From CAZMXS01 sp964570325 (GTDB lineage Bacteria; Verrucomicrobiota; Kiritimatiellia; CAIQIC01; CAZMXS01), in assembly GCA_964570325.1 (NCBI GenBank), contig CAZMXS010000017.1, positions 1-64,000 on the forward strand: DNA of 64,000 nucleotides, written 5' to 3'. Shown here piece by piece: positions 1 through 9,961 of this stretch (its first letter is position 1; every line of letters starts with the position of its first letter). A program made the translations under genes and the position numbers. The notes beneath the pieces were generated by a model that did no database searches, was not told the origin of the DNA, and was given only the letters and a program-made list of their open reading frames with translations.

Positions 1-90
1 ACAGTTGTGGTCTACTTCTGCCCGTGTACGGTGGTTCGCACGAGGTTCAAGAGACACCGCCAAATCAACATGTCATCAATGAGGCAGCCG

Positions 91-540
91 ATGCAAACAA
101 GCATACGCTTTTTATGTCTGTTATTAGCGCTTGCCGTTTTCCCGGCCGCGGGCCGGGCCGAGGAGCCGGTCCAGATCATCGAGGCCTTTCTCGCCAGGCT
201 GAAGGCGGGCCAGGCATCGGAGGCGGTGGACGATCTCTACAGCGGCAACAAATGGATGGCCAAGAACAGCGACGCCATCCTGAACATCAAGAACAAGCTG
301 GGCGCGCTCAATGAGATGATCGGCGATCTGAAGAATTACGAGCAGTTGCAGCAAATCGCGCTAGGAACCCGGTTCATCTATTTCAGCTATCTCGCCGCCT
401 ACGAGCGGCAACCCATCCGCTTCGTCTTCGAGTTCTACCGACCGGAGGACGCGTGGGTCATTTTCGGCTTCACGCTGGATGATAACGTGGATGACGACGT
501 TGAGAAGGCCGCGCAAACGTCTCTTGGCCGGTCCGATTAG
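91..540 (+). CDS. Secreted protein of unknown function
   Basis: The product is 149 residues with a clear Sec signal peptide: a short basic start, a hydrophobic run (residues 7-16) and an Ala-Gly-Arg-Ala cleavage region near residue 22. The mature part is a small alpha/beta protein with charged helices and a C-terminal strand rich in Phe, Tyr and Trp. This resembles the small secreted NTF2/DUF4864-like proteins, but I do not recognise a specific family. The start at 91 was chosen because GAGG lies six bases upstream and the signal peptide begins there; in-frame ATGs at 70 and 79 lack a ribosome site. The ABC exporter starts about 70 bases downstream on the same strand. Function unknown. Confidence 0.6.
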   Translation: MQTSIRFLCLLLALAVFPAAGRAEEPVQIIEAFLARLKAGQASEAVDDLYSGNKWMAKNSDAILNIKNKLGALNEMIGDLKNYEQLQQIALGTRFIYFSYLAAYERQPIRFVFEFYRPEDAWVIFGFTLDDNVDDDVEKAAQTSLGRSD

Positions 541-611
541 GCGCCGCCACTGTCCGCGGCGGCGCGCAATCATTCCTTTTGCCGCGGCGGCGGACGCGGT
601 ATAAGCGCGCC

Positions 612-2366
612 ATGAAAGAGCTGCGCCGTTTTCTCAAGGGTCTGAAGCCGTACATCCCACAATTGTCCCTGGCCGTGCTGCTGGTGTTGGCGATCAGCGC
701 GCTGATGGTGCCCTACCCGCTGATTATGAAACAGTTGCTGGACCAGGCGCTGCCCCGCCAGGATGCGCGCCAACTGGCCTGGCTGATGCTGTTGTTCGCC
801 GGCGTCTTCCTCATCCGAGGCGTGTTATCCTACTGGAACCGGGCCACGCTTCAGCAGGTGGGAATGCGCGTGACTTGCGACATGCGCCGGCAGGTCTATG
901 CGCACCTGCAGACCCTGCCGGTCAAGTTCTTCGAGGGCCGCCGCACCGGCCAGATCGTCGCGCGCGTCGCCGACGACACCGGCACGATGTTCTCGCTGGT
1001 GACCGGCGTGCTGGTCAGCCTGCTGTCGGACTGCGTCACCCTCGCGGTTGTGGTCGGCGTGCTGTTCTGGATTCACTGGCAACTGGCCATAGCCACGCTA
1101 TTGGTCATCCCTTTCTTCATCATCAACCATCGCCTGGCCAAGCGCGACCTGCGCCGGATCAGCCGCCGCCATCGCCGCGGCTGGGATCGCGTGCTTGGAT
1201 TTCTCCATGAACGCATCGCCAACATGCGGCTGGTGAAAACCTTCAGCATGGAGGAACGCGAAGAAGCCCGCTTCAATCGCTACGTCGGCCATGATTACAA
1301 CAATTTCAACCAGTTGGTGCTGCGCAGCACGCGGTTGTGGATCGTGGCCGAGCTGATCTCGTCGGCCGGGACGCTGGTCGTGCTGTTTTTCGGCGGCTGG
1401 CTGGTCATTCGCGGCCAGTTGACCATCGGCAACCTGATGGCGTTCAACACCTACATTGGCTTCCTCTACGGACCGATCGTGCGCCTGAGCGACATGAACA
1501 CAACGATCGAGCGGGCCATCACCGGGCTGGAGAAAATTTATGAACTGGCCGACACACCGGCGGACGACACCGAGCGGCCCGGCGCGCGCGAGGCGCCGGC
1601 GCTGCGCGGCCAGGTGGAATTCCGTGATGTCAGTTTCAGCTATGAGGCCGGCAAGACCGTGCTGGAGCACGTGTCCTTCATCATCGCACCCGGCCAGATG
1701 GTCGCGCTGGTAGGGCCCAGCGGCTCGGGCAAGACTACCATTGCCAGCCTGCTTTGCCGCCTTTACAAACCGGACTCCGGCGCGATCCGGGTGGACGATC
1801 TGGATATTCGCGACCTGCGGATTCAATCCCTCCGGCGCCAGATCGGGATTGTGATGCAGGACAACGTCCTCCTCGGCGGCACGCTCGCGCAGAATATTCT
1901 CTACGGCCGGCCCACGGCCACGCTGGACGAAGTGCGCGCCGCCGCGCGGGCCGCGAACGCTGACGAATTCATCGCCCGCTTCCCCCGCGGCTATCACACG
2001 CCGGTCGGCGAACGCGGGGTAAAACTCTCTGGCGGACAGAAACAGCGGGTGGCGATCGCCCGCGCGATCCTGCGCGACCCGCGCATCCTGATCTTCGACG
2101 AGGCGACCAGTTCGCTGGACACCAAGTCCGAGCGGCTGATCCAGGAGGCAATGGAGCGGCTGATGCAAGGCCGCACGACACTGGTAATCGCCCACCGCCT
2201 CTCCACGGTGCTTAAGGCCGACCAGATCATCGTTCTGCACAACGGCCGGATCGAAGATGTCGGCACACACACGCAATTGCTGGCGCGCGACGGGCTTTAT
2301 CGCAAGCTCTACGACTTGCAATTCAGGGAACCCAGCGCCGCCGCGGATAGCGCGGACGCCCCATAA
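612..2366 (+). CDS. ABC exporter, MsbA-like fused permease and ATPase
   Basis: A 584-residue half-transporter. Residues 1 to about 310 form the six-helix type I exporter membrane domain; the rest is the ATPase. The nucleotide-binding domain shows a complete motif set: Walker A GPSGSGKTT, signature LSGGQKQR, Walker B ILIFDEATSSLD and the H-loop VIAHR. It should work as a homodimer in the inner membrane. Length and order match the MsbA / lipid and drug exporter group (ABCB type), but the substrate cannot be read from sequence. The ATG at 612 is preferred over a TTG at 579 because it begins directly before the first helix. A hairpin overlaps the stop codon. Confidence 0.9.
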   Translation: MKELRRFLKGLKPYIPQLSLAVLLVLAISALMVPYPLIMKQLLDQALPRQDARQLAWLMLLFAGVFLIRGVLSYWNRATLQQVGMRVTCDMRRQVYAHLQTLPVKFFEGRRTGQIVARVADDTGTMFSLVTGVLVSLLSDCVTLAVVVGVLFWIHWQLAIATLLVIPFFIINHRLAKRDLRRISRRHRRGWDRVLGFLHERIANMRLVKTFSMEEREEARFNRYVGHDYNNFNQLVLRSTRLWIVAELISSAGTLVVLFFGGWLVIRGQLTIGNLMAFNTYIGFLYGPIVRLSDMNTTIERAITGLEKIYELADTPADDTERPGAREAPALRGQVEFRDVSFSYEAGKTVLEHVSFIIAPGQMVALVGPSGSGKTTIASLLCRLYKPDSGAIRVDDLDIRDLRIQSLRRQIGIVMQDNVLLGGTLAQNILYGRPTATLDEVRAAARAANADEFIARFPRGYHTPVGERGVKLSGGQKQRVAIARAILRDPRILIFDEATSSLDTKSERLIQEAMERLMQGRTTLVIAHRLSTVLKADQIIVLHNGRIEDVGTHTQLLARDGLYRKLYDLQFREPSAAADSADAP

Positions 2367-2385
2367 GCGGCAATAATTGCCGCTT
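2365..2385 (+). terminator. Hairpin overlapping the ABC exporter stop codon
   Basis: A perfect 9-base inverted repeat (AAGCGGCAA / TTGCCGCTT) with a 3-base loop begins inside the TAA stop codon and is followed by a short T run, then GCGC. It fits a transcription terminator with a weak U tract. The remaining bases up to 2561 hold no gene; they are locally AT-rich and probably contain the promoter of the Kelch gene. Confidence 0.5.
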
Positions 2386-2561
2386 TGCGCCCCATTCGCA
2401 ACCCAATCCGTGCGATTGGTTCTTTCTGTAACGGCTTTTCAGCAAAAGCAGTTATCAGGCCAATATCCCATTCGCCGATTTATTTTCCTAAACTACTTTA
2501 GTTGCCAGTCATTCAGCCCGATGTGATTCTTAGTTAACTCCATATTTTGAGGAGGTCTCAT

Positions 2562-5345
2562 ATGACGTGCATCATACGCGGTTGTGTTCTCCTGCTGATT
2601 GTCCTCCTGGCGCTGATCATCTTCCAACCTTATTCTGTTCAAGCGGCTAATTATCGCTGGCAGGCGGTGAATGGATTACCCTATGAGTATGCTTTCAACG
2701 GCATCTGCGCCTTCAATGGCGCGCTTTATTCCACCGGCGGGCAAGGACCATGGTTCGATGGGTGCAGCGACTTTTACGTCTACACCAATGGCACTTGGAT
2801 CTGGTTGGAAGGCCAACCCCTCCCCGCCAATTTGTCCATGCACGGCGCGTCCGCGCGCTCCCTTTCCATCGTCGTGATCGGCGGCCTCAAGGCGGATGAT
2901 GAACTCCAGAATGGCGTGGCCTGCAGCAATGTCTACCAATTCAATGGGACTACTTGGTCCGAACTTGCCAGCTTGCCGAAAGCTTTGGATCGGCATGCCG
3001 TCGCGACCATTAATGGCAACGTCACTTATTCAGTGGGCGGCTGGGACGGGGCGGCACGGGTCACCAACTCATATCGGTTCAATGGAACGGCCTGGACCGA
3101 GCCAGCCGGCTTGGGCTTGCCGGCGGCGATCTCCGGCCATTCGCTGACCGTTTTCAGCAACAGGCTTTACCTGGTGGGCGGATATGGCGACAGCGGCCCG
3201 CGCACCAATGTGTACTACTCGCCTTCCGGATCATCGTGGACGGAAGTAGCCGGTCTGCCGGTCCCGACCTATGACCATGCCGCCTGCGTGCTGGGCGATT
3301 ATTTATTTATCATCGGCGGCGGCGCCGGGCCCTCCGGCACCACCAATGTGTACTGCTTCGATGGCACGACTTGGACGCAAGTAAAGGGCCTGCCGGTACC
3401 CCGCTACGGCATCAGCGCGGATGTTTTGAACGGCGCAATTTATGTGGCGGGCGGCGGCGGGACCAATGTGTACCGAATGACGGAGCTCGTCCCGGTCTAC
3501 ACGCTCACCCCGAGCAACGGCCCCTATGCCGGAGGCAATCTGGTGCGCATCAATGTGACCGACGGCGAGTTGGGCAGCGGCACCGACATCACGAATGTCA
3601 CTGTCGGTGGCACGGCCGTAACCGCGATCAATGCGCAGAACGCCACTTCGGTGGTCGTAACCATCCCGGCGGGGGCGAGCACCGGAACCAAGACCGTGGT
3701 CGTGCAATCCACTTCACTGGGCAACACGACAATCGCCAGCGCCTACACCTACAATCCGGCGGGTTCAATCAACACGTACGATTGGTCCCAATGGGAGGAA
3801 ATCATTGGCCTGCCCGAATCCATGCTGCAATATGCGGTGGGTGTAGTAGACGGTAAGATCGTGGCGACCACCCCCGGCGATTACTATACGTTTGCCGGAT
3901 CTTCCTGGACGGATGAAGGCATTCCGCCGATCACGTATGCCGGCGGCGCTTCAGCGCTCTACAGCAATAAACTGTATTTCGTTGGGGGCTGGGGTGGTCT
4001 GACCGAAGTGTACTATTATGTCAACTCCACCTGGACTGAAGTGGCGGGGCTGCCCACCAACCGGCGTTTCCTCGCGGCGGCCACCTTGGGCAACCGCTTG
4101 TACGCCATTGGCGGCTGCAATGAATTAGCGAATATCGGCACCAATGTGTTTGCCTACGATGGCGTGGCCTGGAGCGAGGTGGAAGGGCTTCCACTGGCTT
4201 TGCGGGAATTGGCGGGGGCCACCCTGGGATCCGCCATCTATGTGTTCGGCGGTTATGACGGCAAAAACCGCACCAATACAGTATTCAAATTCGACGGCGT
4301 CCAGTGGACCCGCGCGGCCGATTTGCCCACGAATATTTATCAAGTGACGGCCACCACCATGGGCAACTACATCTACGTATATGGCGGGCTTGCCGGCGCT
4401 TTCCAGACGAATACTTATCGGTTCGATGGGACCAGCTTCACGGAGGTTGCCGGTTTGCCCGCTGCCCGGCGCGGGGCGGGCGGAGCAACCTATTCCAATA
4501 AGATCTATGCGATCGGCGGTTATGGCGGATCGCCTTCCGAGAACAAGACCAATGTTTACCGTTATCCCTCAGGCAATTCAGGCGTGAGTCCCTCGTCGGG
4601 GCTCTGCAATGGCGGCTACACCGTGACCATCGTCGGCCAAAACCTCGGGAATGGGTCGGACATTACCAATGTCACACTCTGCGGCGTGAAGGCGGCCAGC
4701 ATCGTCAGCCAGAGCGCCACGCAGGTGGTCATCACCGCCGGTTCAACCGGTTCCGGGTCCACCGGCGACGTGCGGGTCTGTTCCGTCAGCTATGGCGTCA
4801 GCGTATTGAGCAACGGGTTCGCCTACGCCGGCACGGGCAAGACGCCGCAGACGATTACCTTCCCGCCGATCGCGAATCAGCGCCTAACCAACATTGTCCG
4901 ACTGGCGGCCACGGCCTCCTCGGGCCTCCCCTGCTCATTCGCGGTGGTCAGCGGCGCGGCCAACATCAGCGGCGGCACCAACTTGAGCTTCTCCGCGCTC
5001 GGCCCGGTGTCCGTCCGCGCGGCGCAGGCCGGCAACACGAACTACGAGGCGGCCGCCAGCGTGACCAACTCCTTCTTTGTCGTTGGGAGTTTCTCCGCGC
5101 GCGCGTTCGCCCTGACCAACAGTGTGGTGCTGCGCTGGTCGGACCCCTACACGGTCGGCTTCGCCAGTCGCGCCGCCCATATCCGGTTCGCCACCAACGA
5201 TTATCCGGCGACGACCGGGGACGGCAGTTCGCTCTACACCGGCACCAATCAGATCTACACCCACGGCGGGCTCGACTCCGAGCGGGACTATTACTACACG
5301 ATCTGGCTCAGCCAGGACGGCAGCAGTTTCACCAATCCACCGTGA
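2562..5345 (+). CDS. Large secreted Kelch-repeat protein with IPT/TIG domains
   Basis: A 927-residue exported protein. After the signal peptide (residues 1-29, ending VQA), two blocks of Kelch repeats run from about 30-310 and 415-690, with recurring GG, Y/F-N-G-T-x-W and N-V-Y motifs typical of beta-propeller blades. Each block is followed by an IPT/TIG immunoglobulin-like domain (starting near 315 and 690). A bacterial Ig-like segment (PQTITFPPIA onwards, about 770-850) and a short final domain ending SSFTNPP follow. The start is fixed by AGGAGG seven bases upstream. Likely an extracellular or surface binding protein. The last domain looks short, as if the C terminus had been trimmed. A VCBS-repeat gene follows 49 bases on, so the pair may be co-transcribed. 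Confidence 0.85.
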   Translation: MTCIIRGCVLLLIVLLALIIFQPYSVQAANYRWQAVNGLPYEYAFNGICAFNGALYSTGGQGPWFDGCSDFYVYTNGTWIWLEGQPLPANLSMHGASARSLSIVVIGGLKADDELQNGVACSNVYQFNGTTWSELASLPKALDRHAVATINGNVTYSVGGWDGAARVTNSYRFNGTAWTEPAGLGLPAAISGHSLTVFSNRLYLVGGYGDSGPRTNVYYSPSGSSWTEVAGLPVPTYDHAACVLGDYLFIIGGGAGPSGTTNVYCFDGTTWTQVKGLPVPRYGISADVLNGAIYVAGGGGTNVYRMTELVPVYTLTPSNGPYAGGNLVRINVTDGELGSGTDITNVTVGGTAVTAINAQNATSVVVTIPAGASTGTKTVVVQSTSLGNTTIASAYTYNPAGSINTYDWSQWEEIIGLPESMLQYAVGVVDGKIVATTPGDYYTFAGSSWTDEGIPPITYAGGASALYSNKLYFVGGWGGLTEVYYYVNSTWTEVAGLPTNRRFLAAATLGNRLYAIGGCNELANIGTNVFAYDGVAWSEVEGLPLALRELAGATLGSAIYVFGGYDGKNRTNTVFKFDGVQWTRAADLPTNIYQVTATTMGNYIYVYGGLAGAFQTNTYRFDGTSFTEVAGLPAARRGAGGATYSNKIYAIGGYGGSPSENKTNVYRYPSGNSGVSPSSGLCNGGYTVTIVGQNLGNGSDITNVTLCGVKAASIVSQSATQVVITAGSTGSGSTGDVRVCSVSYGVSVLSNGFAYAGTGKTPQTITFPPIANQRLTNIVRLAATASSGLPCSFAVVSGAANISGGTNLSFSALGPVSVRAAQAGNTNYEAAASVTNSFFVVGSFSARAFALTNSVVLRWSDPYTVGFASRAAHIRFATNDYPATTGDGSSLYTGTNQIYTHGGLDSERDYYYTIWLSQDGSSFTNPP

Positions 5346-5394
5346 TCCGGGGGCGCACATGAATCGCAAGCCTTTCATAGAAGGAGCAGAAACA

Positions 5395-6660
5395 ATGAAA
5401 ACCAATTCCGGCTTCAAGAGCAACGGGTTCGGGCGGTTGGCGATCGCCGGCTGCGCGATCATCCTGCTGGCGGTCGCGCCGGCCCGCGGAGAAAGTTCCG
5501 AGATCAACGTGCGGCTGGTGGATAACGCCGTGCAAGTCAGCGCCACGGTCACCCAGCCCTTCTACCTGCAATGGCGCACGCCGGCCGGCGAATGGCAGAC
5601 GTGGGCGGAAGCCAGCCTGCCGGAGCCGCAGGCAGGCTGCATCTGGATGCGCGCGGTCTTCGCCGGGGCCGATCCCTTCCAATGGGAGGTGCCGGCCGAC
5701 GCGGATAGCGTGTATGCAGCAGCCGACGGAACCAGCGGCCACTGGGTGACGATCGGGCGTGTGGCGGCCAACGGCGTATACCAATTGGTGGCGCCCGCGG
5801 ACGTGGTGCCCCCCTCAGCGCCGGAGTTCGGCGCGGGCGAGCAGCCGGCCCCCGCGGCCAACAATCAGGTGCGGGGCCGGCCCGATCCCGGGCGGGTAAA
5901 GGTCTACTGGTACAACACCGGCAGCCGGCTGGTGGCTTGCTGGGGGCTGACCGCAACCGGCGCCCTGAAGTCAGCCGGCTTCAGCAATGATGGCGGCATG
6001 ACGTCGGGCTGGGAGTTCCGGGGCATTGGCGACATTAACCGCGACGGCATAGGCGACATCCTGTGGCACAACTCCAATTCGCGGCTGGTCGCCTTTTGGC
6101 TGATGGCCGCGGACGGCTATATTGACAGTTCGGGCCTTTGCACCAACACCCCCATGGCAAGTGGCTGGGAGCTGCGGGGCGTGGGCGACATCAACCAGGA
6201 TGGCACCGCGGATATCCTCTGGCACAACTCGACCACGCGGCGGGTGGCCTATTGGATGTTGAACGCGGACGGCACACTGGACAAAGCGGGCTTCTGCAGC
6301 ACCAACACCATGGCCAGCGGCTGGGAGTTCCGCGCAACCGGCGACATTGACGGCGATGGCACGCTGGACATCTTCTGGCACAACGCCAACACCAAGCGGG
6401 TGGCCTATTGGACTCTCAACAGCGACGGATCGCTGAAAACATCCGGCTTCTGCAATGACGGGACCATGAGCGGTGGCTGGGTTCTTTCCGCGACCGGCGA
6501 CATCAACAATGACGGCGCCTCTGACTTGATCTGGTACAACTCCACTACGCGGATGACAGCTTACTGGTTGATCAATTCCAGCGGCAGTATGACCACCTCC
6601 GGCTACTGCAACGCCAGCGCCATGTCCACTGGCTGGAATCTCACCGGCGCCGGTCTCTAG
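5395..6660 (+). CDS. Secreted VCBS/FG-GAP repeat protein
   Basis: A 421-residue protein with a signal peptide (about residues 1-30, ending PARGES), a linker domain of about 130 residues, then five repeats of roughly 50 residues. Each repeat contains a DINxDG or DIDGDG calcium-binding-type loop followed by D-I/L-hydrophobic-W-H/Y-N and W-x-L/M. These are FG-GAP/VCBS-type beta-propeller blades. AAGGAG lies upstream of the ATG at 5395; a longer in-frame extension to 5122 only overlaps the Kelch gene. Probably exported and cell-surface or extracellular, like its Kelch neighbour. Substrate or partner unknown. Confidence 0.85.
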   Translation: MKTNSGFKSNGFGRLAIAGCAIILLAVAPARGESSEINVRLVDNAVQVSATVTQPFYLQWRTPAGEWQTWAEASLPEPQAGCIWMRAVFAGADPFQWEVPADADSVYAAADGTSGHWVTIGRVAANGVYQLVAPADVVPPSAPEFGAGEQPAPAANNQVRGRPDPGRVKVYWYNTGSRLVACWGLTATGALKSAGFSNDGGMTSGWEFRGIGDINRDGIGDILWHNSNSRLVAFWLMAADGYIDSSGLCTNTPMASGWELRGVGDINQDGTADILWHNSTTRRVAYWMLNADGTLDKAGFCSTNTMASGWEFRATGDIDGDGTLDIFWHNANTKRVAYWTLNSDGSLKTSGFCNDGTMSGGWVLSATGDINNDGASDLIWYNSTTRMTAYWLINSSGSMTTSGYCNASAMSTGWNLTGAGL

Positions 6661-6745
6661 CCGGTAAAGCATTCCCAGTTCTTCGACCCGGGACAACAAA
6701 GCCTGTTTCCCGGCCGCCGGCGTTTGCTAGTATACGCGCCACATT

Positions 6746-7312
6746 ATGAACTTTTTTGAGGTCACCGCGATTGCCGTCGGGCTTTCGATGGACTGCCTGG
6801 CTATCGCCGTCGCAACCGGCTTGGGCTTGAAACGGCTGCATATCACGCACGCCCTCAAAATGGCGTTGTTCTTCAGCGTGGCCCAGGCGTTGATGCCGGT
6901 CATCGGCTGGTGGGCGGGGTCGGGACTGCGCGATTTCATTGCAGCGTACGATCATTGGGTGGCATTCGTTCTCTTAAGCGGCATCGGCCTGAAAATGATC
7001 TGGGAAGCCCGCCGCGTCGAGAAAGTCGAAACGTTGGATCGCCTCAACACATGGATCCTGCTGATGCTGGCGGTCAGCACCAGTATTGACGCGCTGATCG
7101 TGGGCGTCAGTCTGTCCTTCATCAACGTCTCGATTGTCCGCCCGGTGCTGATCATCGGAGCCGTCACTTTCGCGCTCTCCTTCGGCGGAGTTTATCTCGG
7201 CGAAAAGGTTGGGCACTTCTTCGAAGGCAAGATTGAAATCCTGGGCGGCGCCGCCTTGATCGCCATCGGCCTGAAAATTCTGCTTGCGCATCTGACCGGC
7301 AACGCGATCTGA
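6746..7312 (+). CDS. mntP: Manganese efflux pump MntP-like
   Basis: 188 residues with six predicted membrane helices, matching the length and layout of MntP (formerly YebN). The two conserved acidic sites characteristic of the family are visible: the Asp in GLSMDCLA of helix 1 and the Asp in TSIDALIVG in the second half, reflecting the internal duplication. Members of this family export Mn(II) and protect cells from manganese excess. No Mn-responsive yybP-ykoY-type leader is visible in the 85 bases upstream. Substrate is assigned by family only. Confidence 0.88.
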   Translation: MNFFEVTAIAVGLSMDCLAIAVATGLGLKRLHITHALKMALFFSVAQALMPVIGWWAGSGLRDFIAAYDHWVAFVLLSGIGLKMIWEARRVEKVETLDRLNTWILLMLAVSTSIDALIVGVSLSFINVSIVRPVLIIGAVTFALSFGGVYLGEKVGHFFEGKIEILGGAALIAIGLKILLAHLTGNAI

Positions 7313-7392
7313 CCCGGCGCGGTTTGGGGTTTACTTCCAATCCGCGGCGCGCGAGAATCCCGCCCGGTTCAAAAATATCGGAGGATCCCGCC

Positions 7393-8466
7393 ATGCTGAC
7401 GACCGATCGCATCGCCCAGTTACTCGGCAACGACGCGCAGAACCTGCTGGAATTTGCCTGCCCCAAAATCCCGAAGGAGCGGCTGCATCAGCCCGGACCG
7501 GACTGGGTCAGCCGGATTTTCGGCCCATCCGATCGCTCCGTCCCAGTCCTGCGCAGCTTGCAAGCGATGTTCGATCACGGGCGCCTGGGCGGCACCGGCT
7601 ACCTTTCAATCCTGCCGGTGGACCAGGGCATCGAGCATTCCGCCGGCGCGTCATTCGCCCCCAATCCGGATTATTTTGACCCGGAAAAGATCGTCCAACT
7701 GGCGATCGCGGGCGGCTGTAACGCGGTGGCTTCGACGCTGGGCGTGCTTGGCGCCGTGGCCCGTCAATACGCCCATCGCATTCCCTTCATCTTGAAACTC
7801 AACCATAACGAACTGCTCACCTATCCCAACAAGTTCGACCAGGTCATGTTCGCCGCCGTGGAACAAGCTTTCGACATGGGCGCGGTGGCCGGCGGCGCGA
7901 CGATCTATTTCGGCTCGCCGGACAGCGCGCGCCAGATCACCGAGGTCAGCGAAGCGTTTCAGCGGGCCCATGAGCTGGGCCTGGCCACGATTCTCTGGTG
8001 TTACCTGCGCAACAACGCGTTCAAGGTGGACGGCGTGGACCATCATGTCAGCGCCGACCTGACCGGCCAGGCCAACCACCTGGGCGTGACCATCGCGGCG
8101 GATATCATCAAACAGAAATTGCCCGAGCAAAACGGCGGGTACCGGGCGCTGAACCAGGACAAGAAGAATTACGGGAAATACAGCGAAAAGATGTATACCG
8201 ACCTGTGTTCCGATCATCCGATTGATCTGACCCGTTACCAGGTGGCCAACTGCTATATGGGGCGAATGGGCCTTATCAATTCCGGGGGCGCCTCCGGGCA
8301 GAACGACATTGGCGAGGCCGTCCGCACGGCGGTCATCAACAAGCGCGCCGGCGGTCTGGGCCTGATCAGCGGACGCAAGGCGTTCCAGAAACCCATGGCA
8401 GAGGGGATCGCGCTGCTCAATGCGATCCAGGACGTTTACCTCTGCCGGGATGTGACGATTGCATGA
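7393..8466 (+). CDS. fbaB: Class I fructose-bisphosphate aldolase, DhnA/FbaB type
   Basis: 357 residues of the archaeal-type (DhnA) class I aldolase family, which cleaves fructose 1,6-bisphosphate through a lysine Schiff base. Family landmarks are the LPVDQGIEH segment near the N terminus, the strand with ILKLNHNE, and a C-terminal half with phosphate-binding glycines (GLGLISGRKAF). The ATG at 7393 has GGAG upstream; the in-frame extension to 7324 has none. Phosphoglycerate mutase lies 44 bases downstream on the same strand, so the two glycolytic genes are probably co-expressed. Confidence 0.9.
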   Translation: MLTTDRIAQLLGNDAQNLLEFACPKIPKERLHQPGPDWVSRIFGPSDRSVPVLRSLQAMFDHGRLGGTGYLSILPVDQGIEHSAGASFAPNPDYFDPEKIVQLAIAGGCNAVASTLGVLGAVARQYAHRIPFILKLNHNELLTYPNKFDQVMFAAVEQAFDMGAVAGGATIYFGSPDSARQITEVSEAFQRAHELGLATILWCYLRNNAFKVDGVDHHVSADLTGQANHLGVTIAADIIKQKLPEQNGGYRALNQDKKNYGKYSEKMYTDLCSDHPIDLTRYQVANCYMGRMGLINSGGASGQNDIGEAVRTAVINKRAGGLGLISGRKAFQKPMAEGIALLNAIQDVYLCRDVTIA

Positions 8467-8510
8467 GCGGGAAAGATTGAAGAACAACCAACCGGAATAG
8501 GGGGCGCCTG

Positions 8511-9263
8511 ATGTACCGACTGGTGTTGCTGCGGCATGGTGAAAGCGCATGGAACCGAGAAAACCGGTTCACCGGCTGGACCGATGTGGACCTTTCCGAA
8601 AAGGGCGTCGAAGAGGCGCGCGCGGCCGGACGCGCGCTGAAGAGCGCCGGTTACGCCTTTGATATCGCTTACACGTCCGTGCTCAAGCGCGCAATCCGCA
8701 CGCTCTGGATCGTGATGGATGAACTGGACCAGATGTGGCTGCCGGTCGTCAACTCATGGCGCTTGAATGAGCGACACTATGGCGCGCTACAGGGGCTGAA
8801 CAAGGCCGAAACCGCCGCCCGGTTCGGCGAGGCCCAAGTCAAAATCTGGCGGCGCAGTTACGATGTCCCGCCGCCGGCGTTGACGCCGAACGACGAACGG
8901 TATCCCGGCCGCGACCCGCGCTACCGGAACCTGACCCGCGCCGAATTGCCGCTGACGGAATGCCTGAAGGACACGGTCAACCGTTTCCTGCCCTATTGGC
9001 ACGATCCGATTGCCCCGGCCATCCGCGCCGGACAGCGCGTGCTGATTGCCGCGCACGGCAACAGCCTGCGCGCGCTGGTGAAGTATCTCGACCACATCTC
9101 GGATGAAGACATCATCGCGCTGAACATTCCCACCGGTATCCCGTTGGTCTATGAATTGGACCGCGATCTCCAGCCGATGAAGCGCTACTATCTCGGCGAC
9201 CCGGACGCCATCCGCCAAGCCGAAGAAGCGGTGGCCAACCAAGGCAAAGCCAGGGGCAGGTAA
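8511..9263 (+). CDS. gpmA: 2,3-bisphosphoglycerate-dependent phosphoglycerate mutase
   Basis: 250 residues, the usual length for the cofactor-dependent enzyme that interconverts 3- and 2-phosphoglycerate. The phosphohistidine motif is RHGES with His9, followed by the family's NRFTGWTDVDLSEKG block. The second catalytic His lies in AAHGNSLRALVKYLD near residue 183. The product pool (3-phosphoglycerate) is also the acceptor for the glucosyl-3-phosphoglycerate synthase encoded further along this window. Confidence 0.95.
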   Translation: MYRLVLLRHGESAWNRENRFTGWTDVDLSEKGVEEARAAGRALKSAGYAFDIAYTSVLKRAIRTLWIVMDELDQMWLPVVNSWRLNERHYGALQGLNKAETAARFGEAQVKIWRRSYDVPPPALTPNDERYPGRDPRYRNLTRAELPLTECLKDTVNRFLPYWHDPIAPAIRAGQRVLIAAHGNSLRALVKYLDHISDEDIIALNIPTGIPLVYELDRDLQPMKRYYLGDPDAIRQAEEAVANQGKARGR

Positions 9264-9389
9264 GCCATTTTCGATGGCCTTGGCCCAGACGTCATTTCAT
9301 TCCTTGCGGACAGAACCCCGTACCGCCAACCGGAACATCCTCGACACGCGAGCATCTTGCCCGCCGCAATCAACAACTCGTTCCGTCGG

Positions 9390-9914
9390 TTATCGTCCGG
9401 CGCCGGCCACGCGCAATCCCGCCAGACGATATTTCGTATCAATATGGTACAGCCGCTTGAGCCGCGGATTCTTGTTGACATGTGCCGCCACGACCTCGCC
9501 AATGAGCAGAGGGCAGTCGCCGGGGCGGTAGACCGCCACTAATCGGCACTCAAAATTGGCGACGGCATCGGCAATCAGCGGCGGCTGGATCCGCGACGCC
9601 GGCTGCGTGACCAAGCCGGTTTCCCGAAACTTGTCCACCTTGTGGCCGTGATGCGTACCGACGAAATAAGTTTCCCGGGCCATGTCTTCGCTGGGCAGCG
9701 CGATCACGAATTCGCGGGTTTGCTTGATATTGCGATAGGTCAACGCGGCATCGTCTATGCCGCAGACAAACATGCGGGGCGCGTAGGACACCGTCGTGCA
9801 CCAACCCACCGCCATGACATTGGGCCGGCCGTTGCGGTCGCACGAAGTCACCAGGACAACGCTCTCCGGGTACTTGCGGGCGGTGGCTTGCTCCACCTTC
9901 GCTTTGATTTGCAT
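9390..9914 (-). CDS. Flavin reductase-like FMN-binding protein
   Basis: 174 residues matching the flavin reductase-like (split-barrel FMN-binding) family. Typical features are the N-terminal P-x-x-VVLVTS strand, the NVMAVGWCT segment and the later F-E-C-R-L-V strand. Such proteins bind FMN and act as NAD(P)H:flavin oxidoreductases or unknown redox partners. The start at 9914 is fixed by a strong AAGGAGG site upstream; the ORF extends 16 codons further without a ribosome site. It is followed at the right by the Mut7-C pair on the same strand. Confidence 0.82.
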   Translation of the reverse strand: MQIKAKVEQATARKYPESVVLVTSCDRNGRPNVMAVGWCTTVSYAPRMFVCGIDDAALTYRNIKQTREFVIALPSEDMARETYFVGTHHGHKVDKFRETGLVTQPASRIQPPLIADAVANFECRLVAVYRPGDCPLLIGEVVAAHVNKNPRLKRLYHIDTKYRLAGLRVAGAGR

Positions 9915-9961
9915 ATTCAACCTCCTTTCGCTCAATTGCCACATTTCTGAATTGAGCGCCA

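Noticed and set aside
6661..6745. Manganese riboswitch before mntP
   Set aside because: The 85-base interval is too short and lacks the conserved yybP-ykoY loop sequences.
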